A stretch of DNA of 64,000 bases from Sulfurospirillum diekertiae (GCF_002309535.1 NZ_CP023275.1:1922001-1986000), one strand, 5' to 3'; positions 45,795-55,634 are shown, counted from the first letter of the stretch. Notes: generated by a model not told the origin, from the letters alone. Numbers and translations are program-made.

Positions 45795-46651
45795 ATTCCT
45801 CGTTTACAGATAATATTACCAAGCTGTGCTCCCACAGCTTGGGCTACCACATTGCATTTCACTTTAAAGAGGAAAAAAATCGGTAACCCTTCGGTTTCGC
45901 CTAAACATTCATAGTTTCCCATCCCTTTGGAGATAATACAGTCTGCTTTTTCAAAAATAACACGTGCTTTTTCATTCATATGCTCTATGACAAGACCAGG
46001 AGTGGGAACACCACTATCAACAATTACGGCGACTTCATTCATCCCAGAAGCTAGTGCGTCTTTACATGTAAGATCATTGATGATAGGACGACCTCTTACA
46101 AAATAGTAAACTTCAATATCTGGATAGAGTTCTGTGATAGTTTGAATGTAGAGTTTATCAAAAATCTCTTCCCCTGCATTGTCTGCTAAGTAAACTAATA
46201 TTTTTGTCTTTGCCAGTTGAGCCTCAAGGGCATTAAAATCATCAATGGCAAATGGGGTATGGTAAATCTTCTCTAGTTCTTCTTCCAGATCATATAACAT
46301 CACAGCTGCAAGGTCAATCACATTGCCTGCAACAGCCGTTTTGGTTGCTTCAAAAAGTTTATTGGAACTTGCATTGATTTTTGCTTCGCACAATGGAAGA
46401 AAAGCTTTGGCTTTTTGGGAGGAGGCTTTTTTAAAATCAGCATAAAGATCGTCAAGCTTTAAAAGCTCTGCCATTGCTTCATACAAAGGAGCCGCATTCA
46501 GTGGAGGGTTTTGGTTTTTATCAAATAATAGAATCTGATTTTGGGCCAGAGTATCAATGGACTTTGCTTGCTCATCATTTACATGTAGGAGTTCACACAC
46601 ACGTTTTGTTTGGTCATAAATACAGGTTAAACAAGGTTCTTGTAAGTTCAT
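45791..46651 (-). CDS. DUF89/ARMT1-like damage-control phosphatase family protein
   Basis: A 286-residue protein. The N-terminal CLTCIYDQTKRVCELL gives a cysteine-rich start seen in the short bacterial DUF89 group; the core has YLADNAGEEIFDKLYIQTI, where the Asp-Asn pair binds metal, RGRPIINDLTCKDAL and SKGMGNYECLGE. Family members are metal-dependent phosphatases proposed to remove damaged phosphometabolites. Two degenerate palindrome copies are present. Confidence 0.85.
   Translation of the reverse strand: MNLQEPCLTCIYDQTKRVCELLHVNDEQAKSIDTLAQNQILLFDKNQNPPLNAAPLYEAMAELLKLDDLYADFKKASSQKAKAFLPLCEAKINASSNKLFEATKTAVAGNVIDLAAVMLYDLEEELEKIYHTPFAIDDFNALEAQLAKTKILVYLADNAGEEIFDKLYIQTITELYPDIEVYYFVRGRPIINDLTCKDALASGMNEVAVIVDSGVPTPGLVIEHMNEKARVIFEKADCIISKGMGNYECLGETEGLPIFFLFKVKCNVVAQAVGAQLGNIICKRGI
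46061..46072. repeat. TTTACATGTAAG, one-mismatch copy inside the DUF89 gene
   Basis: 11 of 12 positions match; read LTCK, in a conserved loop. Confidence 0.65.
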
Positions 46652-46696
46652 GTAATTCTTTTAAACTGGGGTGAAAGGAGAGGAGAAAGAAGGGAA

Positions 46697-46723
46697 GGCA
46701 GTAACACTCTTTGTATTACTGCC
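46697..46723 (-). terminator. terminator of the rpsP-rplS operon
   Basis: GGCAGTAA and TTACTGCC form a perfect 8-bp stem 10 bases after the rplS stop; on the minus strand TTCCCTTCTTTC follows and a T-run precedes it. Confidence 0.65.
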
Positions 46724-46732
46724 AAAAAAGTA

Positions 46733-47089
46733 TTATTTTCTAAGTTCTCTAATTTTTGCAGCTTTACCACGTCTATCTCTAAGATAAAAGAGTTTAGCAC
46801 GTCTAACAACACCACGTCTAAGAACAACGATTTCTTCAATACTGTCAGAATAGATTGGGAAGATTCTCTCAACACCAACACTGTTTGCACCGATTTTTCT
46901 GACCATAAAAGTCTCACCTGTACCCGTACCGCGTCTTGCAATACAAACACCTTCAAAATTTTGAACACGTTGTTTATCGCCTTCAATAATTTTAACAGCA
47001 ACTCTTAGGGTGTCACCTGCTCTGAATTGTGGAACATTTTTCTCAGAAATCTGTCCTGCTTCAAAAGCTTCAATATATTTATTTCTCAT
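46733..47089 (-). CDS. rplS: 50S ribosomal protein L19
   Basis: 118-residue large-subunit protein at the subunit interface. Signatures are [33 protein letters not shown] and [39 protein letters not shown]. Last gene of the ffh-rpsP-khpA-rimM-trmD-rplS group. Confidence 0.97.
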   Translation of the reverse strand: MRNKYIEAFEAGQISEKNVPQFRAGDTLRVAVKIIEGDKQRVQNFEGVCIARRGTGTGETFMVRKIGANSVGVERIFPIYSDSIEEIVVLRRGVVRRAKLFYLRDRRGKAAKIRELRK

Positions 47090-47110
47090 CTATTATCCTT
47101 TTTGTTCATT

Positions 47111-47803
47111 CTAATGCTTCGCGCTAAAGCGAGAAAACAGATCGGGTCTGAAGTATTTTGTTTTAGATTCAGACATTTTATTTTTTAAGCTTGAGATTTT
47201 AGCGTGGTTTCCCTTTAAAAACTCTGAGGGCACTGATTTATTTTCATAAATCGGCGGTTTTGAGAAACACGGTGCCTCTAATAATGGGCTCTCAAAACTT
47301 TCCATACTTAGAGAATCCTCATTGCCAAGAACTCCTTTAATATTACGACTGATCGCATCACTCATCACAAGACTTGGAAGTTCACCACCCGTTAAAACAT
47401 AGTCACCTATGCAAAAAAGCTCATCGGCAAATGTCTCAATCACTCTCTCATCAATTCCCTCATAACGCCCACTCACAAAAACCAAATGTTTTTTATGTGC
47501 CAGTCGTTTGGCATCGTTTTGCGTAAACAGTTTTCCAGAAGGTGTCGGGAAAATAATATATGCTTCACGTGATGCTTGTTTGATAGAACGTAAAAGATCA
47601 AACAAAGGTTGAGGGAACAGTACAAGTCCTGCGCCACCGCTGGCTTGATAATCATCGACTTTGCCATGTTTATTGAGTGTATAGTCCCTTGGATTCAAAA
47701 ACTCAACACTTAAAAGCTCTTTTGCAATGGCACGTTTTAAAATTGAGTCTTCAAAATAAGAAGCGATCAACCCCTCAAAAAGTGTCACATACGAAAATCG
47801 CAT
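47111..47803 (-). CDS. trmD: tRNA (guanine-N1-)-methyltransferase
   Basis: Methylates G37 of tRNAs with SAM, using a trefoil knot. 230 residues with [28 protein letters not shown] and [22 protein letters not shown] knot motifs. It overlaps the rimM stop by one base. Confidence 0.96.
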   Translation of the reverse strand: MRFSYVTLFEGLIASYFEDSILKRAIAKELLSVEFLNPRDYTLNKHGKVDDYQASGGAGLVLFPQPLFDLLRSIKQASREAYIIFPTPSGKLFTQNDAKRLAHKKHLVFVSGRYEGIDERVIETFADELFCIGDYVLTGGELPSLVMSDAISRNIKGVLGNEDSLSMESFESPLLEAPCFSKPPIYENKSVPSEFLKGNHAKISSLKNKMSESKTKYFRPDLFSRFSAKH

Positions 47804-48342
47804 TAGGAGTTCTCCAGAATTCCTAAACCATCTTTGCTAAGCACCTCTTTTTTGGCTTTATCAAACATGATGATATAACGCTCAATGTAGGGTAAATAAA
47901 AGGTTTTAGCAAGCCCTTTTTTGACTAATGCTTCATCAGTTTTGATAACCAAATAGTCTGTTACAGCAATGCGTTCTATCTCATCTACACTACCCAACAC
48001 TGTTCCATCTTCGTCGATAACGCGTGCATCAATCAAATCAAACCAAAAAAATTCACCCTCTTTAAGAGCACATTCATTGATCGAATTTTCTTGTGTTGTA
48101 AATAACAATGTATTAACAAGCTTTGCAGCTTCTTCTCTACTTTGATACCCAACAAAAGAGATTAACTCACGTGAAAGATTGAAAGAAAAGACTTCAAGTT
48201 CTTCACCTTTTTGGGTTTTAAACTTTTTACCTTTTTTAAACTGCTCAGGGAAATCACATTGAAGGTGAAGTTTAAGCTCACCTTTTAAGCCCACGAGTCG
48301 CCCAATTTGAGCGACTTCAATGAGTGAAGATTGATTATTCAT
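47803..48342 (-). CDS. rimM: ribosome maturation factor RimM
   Basis: Assists 30S maturation by binding S19. 179 residues with the N-terminal [17 protein letters not shown] barrel and the PRC-like C-terminal domain ([36 protein letters not shown]). It overlaps the khpA gene by 8 bp. Confidence 0.94.
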   Translation of the reverse strand: MNNQSSLIEVAQIGRLVGLKGELKLHLQCDFPEQFKKGKKFKTQKGEELEVFSFNLSRELISFVGYQSREEAAKLVNTLLFTTQENSINECALKEGEFFWFDLIDARVIDEDGTVLGSVDEIERIAVTDYLVIKTDEALVKKGLAKTFYLPYIERYIIMFDKAKKEVLSKDGLGILENS

Positions 48343-48580
48343 CGTTAGCTTTGACAGTCACTCTGTAAGATATACCGTCTTTTGCTTTACAACCAGAGAT
48401 AAGCGTCTTGAGTGAATTGATCATTTTGCCATCTTTACCAATCAACTTACCGGTATCAATTTTATCTGCATAGATGACAACTTCGCAAAATGTTCCATCA
48501 ACATCGCTTCGCTCAACGCGTACACCTGCTGGATTGTCTACCAAAAGCTTGGCAAACTCTTCGAGAAATTTGTCAATCAT
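48335..48580 (-). CDS. khpA: KH domain RNA-binding protein (KhpA/YlqC family)
   Basis: 81-residue single KH domain with the GxxG loop as LIGKDGKMINSLKTLI. In other bacteria KhpA pairs with KhpB and binds many RNAs. Its place between rpsP and rimM is conserved widely. Confidence 0.92.
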   Translation of the reverse strand: MIDKFLEEFAKLLVDNPAGVRVERSDVDGTFCEVVIYADKIDTGKLIGKDGKMINSLKTLISGCKAKDGISYRVTVKANDE

Positions 48581-48582
48581 GA

Positions 48583-48813
48583 TTATTTACCCGTGATTTT
48601 AGCAACCCTGTCACTCATCTTCGCGCCAACGCTTTTCCAGTAAGCAAGTCTCTCAGCATCAAATTTGATAACTTGTGGTTCTGTTAATGGATTGTAATAA
48701 CCGATTGTCTCGATTGATCCACCATCACGTTTTTTTCTACTGTCTGTTACGACGATTCTGTAAAATGGAGTTTTATTTCTACCCATTCGTGTTAATCTTA
48801 CAACTGTTGCCAT
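48583..48813 (-). CDS. rpsP: 30S ribosomal protein S16
   Basis: 76-residue small-subunit protein starting [35 protein letters not shown], with YNPLTEP; typical length for this phylum. Confidence 0.97.
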   Translation of the reverse strand: MATVVRLTRMGRNKTPFYRIVVTDSRKKRDGGSIETIGYYNPLTEPQVIKFDAERLAYWKSVGAKMSDRVAKITGK

Positions 48814-48849
48814 TTTTATGGTCTCCTTAAATTTTGTCTACGACTTAGA

Positions 48850-48874
48850 TTTACATGTAAAGTTTACATGCAAG
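48850..48874. repeat. TTTACATGTAAA palindrome plus a degenerate second copy, between ffh and rpsP
   Basis: Perfect copy at 48850-48861, 29 bp after the ffh stop, followed after one base by TTTACATGCAAG (10 of 12). This is the only near-tandem pair. Confidence 0.85.
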
Positions 48875-48890
48875 TATAAACCGTCACATC

Positions 48891-50231
48891 TTAACGAAGA
48901 TGTGCGTGTTTACTCTGCGAAAGCATATTTTGAAGATCTTGCATTCCCTTTTTACCGGAGAACTTCTTCGCCATTTTTGCGGCATTTGCAAATTGCTTTA
49001 GAAAACGATTCACTTCTACTTGAGAAAGTCCTGAACCTTCAGCAATTCTTCTTTTTCGACTGTTATTCAGTAATTCTGGATCTTCACGCTCTTTTTTCGT
49101 CATTGAACCGATCATCGCACGGATTCGCTTCATCTCAACCGAATTTTCCATATCAACATCTTTGAGTTGTCCTGCCATCTGAGAAAGTCCTGGAATCATT
49201 CCGATTAAAGACTTCATGCTTCCCAACTTTTTCATCTGTTCCATCTGCTCTAAAAAGTCGTTGAAGTTAAATTCACCTTTTTTAATCTTCTTCGTCAGTG
49301 CTTTGGCTTGCTTCTCATCAATAATTGAACTGGTTTTTTCCGCTAAGGTTTCAAGATCGCCCTCACCCATCAAACGGCTCACAATACGTTCAGGTATAAA
49401 ATGCTCTAAATCCGCAACTTTTTCACCCACACCGATAAAGCGAAGTGGCACATTCGTTTGCTCAGCAATTCCTAGAGCAACACCACCCTTACCATCACCA
49501 TCAAACTTACTTAAAATGACACCACTGAGCGTAATTTTTTCATGAAACGTTACCGCACTTTTGACCGCATCTTGACCTGTCATAGAGTCAGCTACGTAAA
49601 AGATTTCATCCGGTGTGACTTCTTTTTTAATGGCTTCTAGCTGATCCATCAATTCGGCATCAATGGCTAGACGGCCTGCTGTATCGATTAAAATGACATC
49701 ATACAAACCCTCTTTTGCTTTTTTCATTGCATTTTTTGCAATGGCAACAGGATTGGCATTTGCCTCTTCAGAGTAAAGATCAATCTCATTAGCAGAACAG
49801 AGTTGGCGTAACTGCTCAACTGCCGCTAAACGTTGTAAGTCACAGGCAACGACTAAAACTTTTTTTTGTTTTATTTTGAGATAATTGGCTAATTTGACTG
49901 TTGTTGTTGTTTTACCACTTCCTTGCAAACCCACCATCAATACAGTGGTTGGAGGCTTGGATGCAAAAACAAATCCTTGTCTACCAGGAACGGTTAAGAT
50001 CGTCGTTAAATTTGTTTTTAAAGAGCGTAAAAAATTGACTTGGCCAATTCCTTTTGCTTTCGTTTCCAGTTCAACTTGGCGCACTAAATCACGTACAATT
50101 TTATGATGAACATCGGCTTTGAGAAGCGCTTTTTTAAGGTTCTCTAATGCACTTTTTAAAGACTTTTCATCATCACTGAAACGTATTTTATTTATCGCTG
50201 ATCGAAACGAATCGGTTAAAACCTCTAGCAC
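48891..50231 (-). CDS. ffh: signal recognition particle protein Ffh
   Basis: SRP54 GTPase of 446 residues: N domain, G domain with GLQGSGKTTTTVKLANYL, DTAGRL and SKFDGDGKGG, and a Met-rich M domain with FLEQMEQMKKLGSMKSLIGMIPGLSQM and the RNA-binding GSGLSQVEVNRFLKQF. It targets membrane proteins cotranslationally. No SRP RNA gene is seen nearby. Confidence 0.97.
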   Translation of the reverse strand: MLEVLTDSFRSAINKIRFSDDEKSLKSALENLKKALLKADVHHKIVRDLVRQVELETKAKGIGQVNFLRSLKTNLTTILTVPGRQGFVFASKPPTTVLMVGLQGSGKTTTTVKLANYLKIKQKKVLVVACDLQRLAAVEQLRQLCSANEIDLYSEEANANPVAIAKNAMKKAKEGLYDVILIDTAGRLAIDAELMDQLEAIKKEVTPDEIFYVADSMTGQDAVKSAVTFHEKITLSGVILSKFDGDGKGGVALGIAEQTNVPLRFIGVGEKVADLEHFIPERIVSRLMGEGDLETLAEKTSSIIDEKQAKALTKKIKKGEFNFNDFLEQMEQMKKLGSMKSLIGMIPGLSQMAGQLKDVDMENSVEMKRIRAMIGSMTKKEREDPELLNNSRKRRIAEGSGLSQVEVNRFLKQFANAAKMAKKFSGKKGMQDLQNMLSQSKHAHLR

Positions 50232-50344
50232 AAACTATCCTTTTAATCTATTCACACATACCTGCTTTTGGCAAAGGAATGCAATTTTACACAACAAATA
50301 CTTTAAACTAAATTAAACCTTAAAACTCATTTGACAATTTAGAA

Positions 50345-50364
50345 CTTTAGAATGCTTTCTAAAG
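50345..50364 (-). terminator. hairpin downstream of the RluA-type gene
   Basis: CTTTAGAA-TGCT-TTCTAAAG is a perfect 8-bp stem about 40 bp after the stop of the pseudouridine synthase gene, in the 173-bp gap before ffh. The gap is otherwise AT-rich, with TAAAAT-type boxes that may be the ffh promoter. Confidence 0.4.
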
Positions 50365-50404
50365 TCTATTTTTAGGGCTTTTTATGGAATAAATTCTTTT
50401 TTTA

Positions 50405-51133
50405 TCAAATGCTAAATTTAATAAAATCTTCAGGTTCTTTCGTTTGAAAAATATAGCCTAAGAGCATGATTTTAGAAGCGTGTAACATCAAACGTTTATA
50501 CGGACGTCCACCGTATTCAGTATCTCCCAAGATAGAAGCGCCAATACTTTTAAGATGCACCCTAATTTGATGGGTTCGACCTGTTTCAATACGTACTTTA
50601 ATTTTAGAGCGTTTTCCCTCAATCATCAAAGGCTCAACGTGACTGATTGCATCTCTACCTTCATCACTGATTTTACTGTAAGCCGTATTACCTTTTTTAA
50701 TAGTCAAGATAGGAGCATTAATGTCTACGGCTTCAACAATCTTGGCTTCAACAATGGCTAAATACTCTTTTTGAACTTCACGCTTTTTAAACGCATTGAC
50801 TGCTTTTATACGGAACTCATCATCTTTGGTTAATAGTAAAACGCCACTGGTCTCTCGATCCAATCGGTGCAATAATGGTAATTTTTTAATCTCCGCGACC
50901 TCTTCTGAGGTCATGAAGGCAGGTTTGTCTACCGCCATAATAAATTCATCTTCAAAAATAACTTTGATAGGTGCAATTTTTTCAACTTTAAATTTAGTGT
51001 TTTCAAGTAACTCTCCACGTGCAACACTCACTTTTTTGCCCGCGGAATATACAACACCACGATCGATGAGATCTTTGGCGGCACGGTTGGAGATGCCTTC
51101 TTGTAGAGCTAACAATTTATATGCTTTTTCCAT
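50405..51133 (-). CDS. RluA family pseudouridine synthase
   Basis: 242 residues with an N-terminal S4-like RNA-binding segment and the catalytic motif LLHRLDRETSGVLL (Asp), then RIETGRTHQIRVHL and GDTEYGGRPYKRLMLHASKI. The target uridine in rRNA or tRNA cannot be decided among RluA, RluC and RluD types. It follows waaA by one base. Confidence 0.92.
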   Translation of the reverse strand: MEKAYKLLALQEGISNRAAKDLIDRGVVYSAGKKVSVARGELLENTKFKVEKIAPIKVIFEDEFIMAVDKPAFMTSEEVAEIKKLPLLHRLDRETSGVLLLTKDDEFRIKAVNAFKKREVQKEYLAIVEAKIVEAVDINAPILTIKKGNTAYSKISDEGRDAISHVEPLMIEGKRSKIKVRIETGRTHQIRVHLKSIGASILGDTEYGGRPYKRLMLHASKIMLLGYIFQTKEPEDFIKFSI

Positions 51134-51134
51134 T

Positions 51135-52286
51135 TTATTTTCCTAATATTTGTTCTAATAGTGGCTCTATATCGCCATGATGAACGATAGTACTTTTGGG
51201 ATAAGTATCAATACTATCAAAAACGTTTTTTATCTCTTCAGCTTTACATGTAAAGGCATTTGTCACCGCATCAAAAAGCACTTTTTGGTTAAAAATAAAC
51301 TCACCGCTGATAAGTTTTGTCCCAAAAAATGCAGGTTCTAGTGGATTGTGCCCACCGACACCATCCACAAAAGAACCGCCCAAGAACACAACATCAGCAA
51401 TGGCGTACAGATTAATAAGTTCACCCATTTTATCGCATAAAATGATATCGGCATCCAACGTAGTGTGCCCAGATAAACACATGAAACTTTTACCTACTTT
51501 GTCAGCATATGCACTTAAAAGTTTACTTACTTTTGCAAATCGCTCAGGGTGCCTTGGCACGACAATGAGCTGATCATTGGGAAGCAATTTAAGATGCGAT
51601 AAAATCAACTCTTCTTCACCCTCATGGGTACTGGCAAGAACAACCACTCTTTTATGAGGTTGCTTTGGATACACACGGCTTACTTCATACCGACTAAACG
51701 CCTTAATATTGCCACATACCTGCACGACTTTAGCACCAAGCGTTTTCAATCTCTGCTCATCCTCAGTACTTTGTGCAAAAATCAGATCTATTGAGTTAAA
51801 AATCCAACGATACAACCAAGCAAAACGAACATAGGAAGCATAAGAATTATCGGATATTCGGGCATTGAGTAAAACTGTTTTCATTCCCTTTGCTTTGGCG
51901 ACAATAAAGAGAAGTGGCCAAAGTTCGGCTTCCATAACGATCAATACTTTTTGTTTTCGTATCCAAAACGGTAGGAATATTTCAAATGGCAAATAGCGTA
52001 CTTGCGCTAATGGATATTTGGAAGCTTCTTTAAATCCCGTTTGAGTTATGACACTAATACGTACACTTGAAGGCTCAATTTTTTCAATAAAAGGACTTAG
52101 TGACCGAACTTCTCCAAATGAACATGCATGAAACCAAACACCTTCCTCTGCAAAGCGAGAATTGTTTTTCAAAAAAAAACGTGCGGGAATTGAATCGTAA
52201 TATTTTGGCTTAAAACGAAGGTAAATAAGTATTGGCAACGCTAAAAGATAGAGTAGCGTTGCCAATACATAATAAAAAAAAATCAA
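51135..52286 (-). CDS. waaA: Kdo transferase
   Basis: Inner-membrane GT30 enzyme that adds Kdo to lipid IVA. 383 residues with N-terminal membrane anchor, VWFHACSFGEVRSL (catalytic Glu region), VVLASTHEGEEELIL and FVDGVGGHNPLEPAFFGTKLI for CMP-Kdo. The start is TTG at 52286, with AAGGCG upstream; no better ATG exists near. Contains a palindrome copy (AFTCK). Confidence 0.93.
   Translation of the reverse strand: MIFFYYVLATLLYLLALPILIYLRFKPKYYDSIPARFFLKNNSRFAEEGVWFHACSFGEVRSLSPFIEKIEPSSVRISVITQTGFKEASKYPLAQVRYLPFEIFLPFWIRKQKVLIVMEAELWPLLFIVAKAKGMKTVLLNARISDNSYASYVRFAWLYRWIFNSIDLIFAQSTEDEQRLKTLGAKVVQVCGNIKAFSRYEVSRVYPKQPHKRVVVLASTHEGEEELILSHLKLLPNDQLIVVPRHPERFAKVSKLLSAYADKVGKSFMCLSGHTTLDADIILCDKMGELINLYAIADVVFLGGSFVDGVGGHNPLEPAFFGTKLISGEFIFNQKVLFDAVTNAFTCKAEEIKNVFDSIDTYPKSTIVHHGDIEPLLEQILGK
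51243..51254. repeat. TTTACATGTAAA palindrome inside waaA
   Basis: Read in the FTCK frame (NAFTCKAEE). Confidence 0.9.
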
Positions 52287-52289
52287 AGC

Positions 52290-53009
52290 TTACGCCTTAA
52301 TTTCCTCAATCTCTTTGTATAAAATACGACCACAATGTGGACAGGTAATAATATCATCTTGCTTTAATACGCTAGCATATGTTTTATCATTCATTCGCAT
52401 AAAACAGCCATAACATGCTTGTTTTTTAACAGGTACAACCGTACTGTTTTGAGCCCATTTTCTAATTTTTTGATAAAAAGTCAAGATTTTTTGGCTCATT
52501 TGTAAAACCAATTCCTCTTTTGCTTGATAAACATTTTTACGTTCTTCTTCAATCGTTTTAATTTGTGAATCAATCGAAGTTTTAATCTCTTCTGCCTCTT
52601 TGACAGCCTCTGCAATTTTTTCTTGTAATGCCGCAATATTGGCTTGTTTTAAATCAACAATTTTATCTAGGCGATTAATTTCATCATTGGCAAAATCACA
52701 CTGCTCTTTTGAAATTTCTTCTTCGAGTTGAAGTGCTTTCACTTCTTTGGCTGTTTTGACCAAAGCGCTTTTTTTCGTAATATCTTTAAGTTTAGCGGAA
52801 AGTTCTGCTAAATGTGATTCATTTTTTGCTTTTTTAAGTTTAGCGTCTGCAATGTCCGCTTGGAAAGACTCTGCTTGGAGTTTTAAATCTCTCTCTTTAT
52901 CTAAAGAAAGTTTCAACATTTTCTCAACTTTGGCAATACGTGGACCAAAATCGTCGATCTCTTTGTCTAACCTGGAAAGCTCAATTAACTGTTCTAAATA
53001 CTTATTCAT
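52290..53009 (-). CDS. flgZ: zinc-ribbon coiled-coil protein, HP0958/FlgZ-like
   Basis: 239 residues: coiled coil at about 5-180, then a C4 zinc ribbon CYGCFMRMNDK...CPHCGRILY. It aligns well by eye with H. pylori HP0958, where the protein stabilises RpoN and affects flagellin mRNA. A role in flagellar control here is likely by homology, not proven. Confidence 0.85.
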   Translation of the reverse strand: MNKYLEQLIELSRLDKEIDDFGPRIAKVEKMLKLSLDKERDLKLQAESFQADIADAKLKKAKNESHLAELSAKLKDITKKSALVKTAKEVKALQLEEEISKEQCDFANDEINRLDKIVDLKQANIAALQEKIAEAVKEAEEIKTSIDSQIKTIEEERKNVYQAKEELVLQMSQKILTFYQKIRKWAQNSTVVPVKKQACYGCFMRMNDKTYASVLKQDDIITCPHCGRILYKEIEEIKA

Positions 53010-53023
53010 ATGTTATGTGTCCT

Positions 53024-53743
53024 CTATTTGTACTCAAACGGATTTTTAGAATTTGATATTATAGCCTTTAATGGCAAATTTTTCAAATAATTGCCCAAAC
53101 ACTCTGGGAAATAGCGCTCGGACTCAAAGTGACCTATGTCCATTAATGAGAGATTATTTTCTTTTGCTTCCATCGCTTGATGATACTTTAGATCACCACT
53201 TAAGAAGCAATCGGCTTCAATTTGAGTAATCAAATCGCCCCCAGATCCTGTCGTGATTGCGCAACGCCCAATCCACTCACGTGCTCGCACGATTCGTAAA
53301 TGTTCAATACCCAAAACGTGTTTTACATGTAAAGCCAAATCATCCAAACTTTGGTTCACCTCGCAGTAGGCAACAAACTCTTTGGTTTCACTGACTTCAA
53401 AGCCTAGTTTTGAAGCAACATAAGCATTTAAATGGGAGAGATCAAAGTTGGTGTGCATGGCAATCAAACTGATCTTTTTTTGTACCATAATTTGAATTAA
53501 ATTGGAAGGATATTTTGCGAAATCGAGCTGTTTTAAACCATTAAAAATAAGGGGATGATGCGTGATGATAAGCGAATTTGGCGTTACTTGTTCTAAGAGT
53601 GAACCATCGACATCAAGACTAAGGTAGATTTGCTCTACCTCATCATCCAAACTCCCAATCAATAAACCACTGTTGTCCCAACGTGCCTGCGTAGCAAAGG
53701 GACTCAGTGTATCTAAAAAATCATAAAGTGCGCCAAGCGTCAT
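53024..53743 (-). CDS. Nif3-like dinuclear metal centre protein
   Basis: 239 residues of the DUF34/NIF3 family, forming hexamers with two metals. Metal ligands are LIITHHPLIF, MHTNFDLS and DIGHFESE. Proposed to be a GTP cyclohydrolase-like or regulatory protein; function unsettled. The ATG at 53743 overlaps the glyQ stop. Confidence 0.88.
   Translation of the reverse strand: MTLGALYDFLDTLSPFATQARWDNSGLLIGSLDDEVEQIYLSLDVDGSLLEQVTPNSLIITHHPLIFNGLKQLDFAKYPSNLIQIMVQKKISLIAMHTNFDLSHLNAYVASKLGFEVSETKEFVAYCEVNQSLDDLALHVKHVLGIEHLRIVRAREWIGRCAITTGSGGDLITQIEADCFLSGDLKYHQAMEAKENNLSLMDIGHFESERYFPECLGNYLKNLPLKAIISNSKNPFEYK
53322..53333. repeat. TTTACATGTAAA palindrome inside the Nif3-like gene
   Basis: Read in the LHVK frame (LALHVKHVLG). 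Confidence 0.9.
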
Positions 53744-54600
53744 TAACCCACCACTTCTTTGTATTTGACAGCGCATCCTTTGGCAAGTTCTCGAATTTTA
53801 AGGATGTAGTTTTGGCGTTGTGTCACCGAAATTGCTTTACGTGCATCAAGGACGTTAAACGTATGCGAAGCCATCAAGCAGTAATCATACGCTGGTAATG
53901 GTAAATTCTCTTCAAGGCAGCGTTTACATTCCACTTGCGCATTTTCAAATTGATCAAAGAGCATAGAGACATTGGCAATTTCAAAGTTGTATTTGCTAAA
54001 TTCGTACTCGCTCTGTTTATGCACATCACCGTAGGTTGTTACACCAAATTTATTTTCATTCCAAATCAAATCAAACACAGACTCTTTTTCTTGCAAATAC
54101 ATTGCCAAACGCTCAACACCGTAGGTAATCTCAACAGGCACAGGGCTGCATGGAATACCACCTACTTGTTGAAAATAAGTAAACTGTGTCACTTCCATAC
54201 CATCCAACCACACTTCCCAACCAAGACCCCACGCACCCAGCGTTGGAGATTCCCAGTTGTCTTCAACAAAGCGAATATCGTGTTTTTTAATGTCAAGACC
54301 CAGCATTTCAAGACTTTTAAGGTAAAGCTCTTGAATGTTGTCAGGACTAGGCTTAATGAGCACTTGAAACTGATAGTAACTTCCCAAACGGTTTGGATTT
54401 TCACCATACCTTCCATCTGTTGGACGACGACTTGGCGCAACATACGCCGTTGCCCACGGTTTGCTACTTAAGCTTCGCAAAAAGGTTGCATTGTGAAATG
54501 TTCCAGCACCCGCAGGCATATCGTAAGGCTGGACAATGGTACAGCCTTGATCTTGCCAAAAAGTTTGGAGGTTTAAAAGCATTTGACTAAATGTAAGCAC
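53743..54600 (-). CDS. glyQ: glycyl-tRNA synthetase alpha subunit
   Basis: Catalytic subunit of the alpha2-beta2 enzyme. 285 residues with [31 protein letters not shown] and [22 protein letters not shown]. glyS is not adjacent. The start is GTG at 54600, matching homologues that begin near TFSQM; ATG at 54582 is an alternative. Confidence 0.96.
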   Translation of the reverse strand: MLTFSQMLLNLQTFWQDQGCTIVQPYDMPAGAGTFHNATFLRSLSSKPWATAYVAPSRRPTDGRYGENPNRLGSYYQFQVLIKPSPDNIQELYLKSLEMLGLDIKKHDIRFVEDNWESPTLGAWGLGWEVWLDGMEVTQFTYFQQVGGIPCSPVPVEITYGVERLAMYLQEKESVFDLIWNENKFGVTTYGDVHKQSEYEFSKYNFEIANVSMLFDQFENAQVECKRCLEENLPLPAYDYCLMASHTFNVLDARKAISVTQRQNYILKIRELAKGCAVKYKEVVG

Positions 54601-54622
54601 TATTTCTTTCCTTCTTCATTTG

Positions 54623-54634
54623 TTTACATGTAAA
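54623..54634. repeat. TTTACATGTAAA palindrome, intergenic, after the DUF3972 gene
   Basis: Lies 2 bp downstream of the DUF3972 stop and 22 bp before glyQ. Confidence 0.9.
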
Positions 54635-54636
54635 GA

Positions 54637-55125
54637 TTATTTTGTTGGCGGGGTATAACTTTCCACCGCTTTGTTCCACATCATTTTATATTTTCGCTTG
54701 GTAAAGTCAAGCTCATCTTGTAACAGTTCAAGCTGTTTAGTAAGTGTCTCAATGACTTTACGATCTTCGTCACACAGCTCTTGCATCGAAAAAAGTGCCT
54801 CTTTTAAAAAGCGGTTTTCACCTTTGAGTGCATCAAGTGTCTCTTCTTTGGCATCCAACACTTTTTCATGCAGACTTAAAATGGCGCCAACCGTTTTTTC
54901 AACAAACTCAGAGCTCATTGAGATAGAGGAGCCTTCATAAGTGCTATCAAGAACAATCCCTTTGGTGGCAGGAATCAGTGCTTGTGCGCTACGACTTACC
55001 TCAACAAAGCATTTGCCCTCTTCATTCTTCGTGATGAGTTTCCCCTCATCAATCAATGACTGAATGGCAGAAATATCCAAATTCACTAATGTGCTAAACT
55101 CTTCAATTCCCATCCAACTGTTCAT
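54637..55125 (-). CDS. DUF3972 family protein
   Basis: 162 residues. The N-terminal half looks like a helix-turn-helix-type motif (GIEEFSTLVNLDISAIQSLIDEGKL), as in MerR-like DNA-binding folds. The C-terminal half (about 85-150) is a coiled coil. I recall the family as specific to Campylobacterota. Function unknown. It sits between purE and glyQ. Confidence 0.8.
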   Translation of the reverse strand: MNSWMGIEEFSTLVNLDISAIQSLIDEGKLITKNEEGKCFVEVSRSAQALIPATKGIVLDSTYEGSSISMSSEFVEKTVGAILSLHEKVLDAKEETLDALKGENRFLKEALFSMQELCDEDRKVIETLTKQLELLQDELDFTKRKYKMMWNKAVESYTPPTK

Positions 55126-55136
55126 TGTTTCACCCT

Positions 55137-55631
55137 TTATAAGATAACTTCAATACCCATAGAATCTGTTTCAACTTTTTTTGCTTTTAAAATACGATCT
55201 TCTTTGAGTTTCGCCGCCAATTCTTCATCAGCAAGGGCTAGAATTTCCATCGCTAAATAGGCACTGTTAATAGCGCCTGCTGAGCCAATCGCTACTGTTC
55301 CTACAGGCATTCCACCTGGCATCTGAACGGTACTTAAAAGTGCGTCCATACCTTCCATAACGCCACCTTTCATTGGAACACCAATGACGGGTTTGGTCGT
55401 AAGAGAGGCTACCACACCTGCTAAATGTGCTGCCATACCTGCTGCGGCAATAAAGACTTTTGCCCCTTTAGCTTCCGCATTTTTGACATACTCATGGGTT
55501 CGCTCTGGACTTCGGTGTGCGGAAGAGACGATAATCTCATACAATACGCCAAATTTTTCCAGTGTTTTTGCACACTCTTCCATCACAGTAAAATCACTTT
55601 TGCTTCCCATTATAATAGAAACGAACTTCAC
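55137..55631 (-). CDS. purE: N5-carboxyaminoimidazole ribonucleotide mutase
   Basis: Class I PurE of purine synthesis. 164 residues with IIMGSKSDFTVMEECAKTLEKF, SAHRSPERTHEY and GMAAHLAGVVASLTTKPVIGVP. The start is GTG at 55631 with AAAGGAT upstream. Confidence 0.96.
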   Translation of the reverse strand: MKFVSIIMGSKSDFTVMEECAKTLEKFGVLYEIIVSSAHRSPERTHEYVKNAEAKGAKVFIAAAGMAAHLAGVVASLTTKPVIGVPMKGGVMEGMDALLSTVQMPGGMPVGTVAIGSAGAINSAYLAMEILALADEELAAKLKEDRILKAKKVETDSMGIEVIL

Positions 55632-55634
55632 GTT

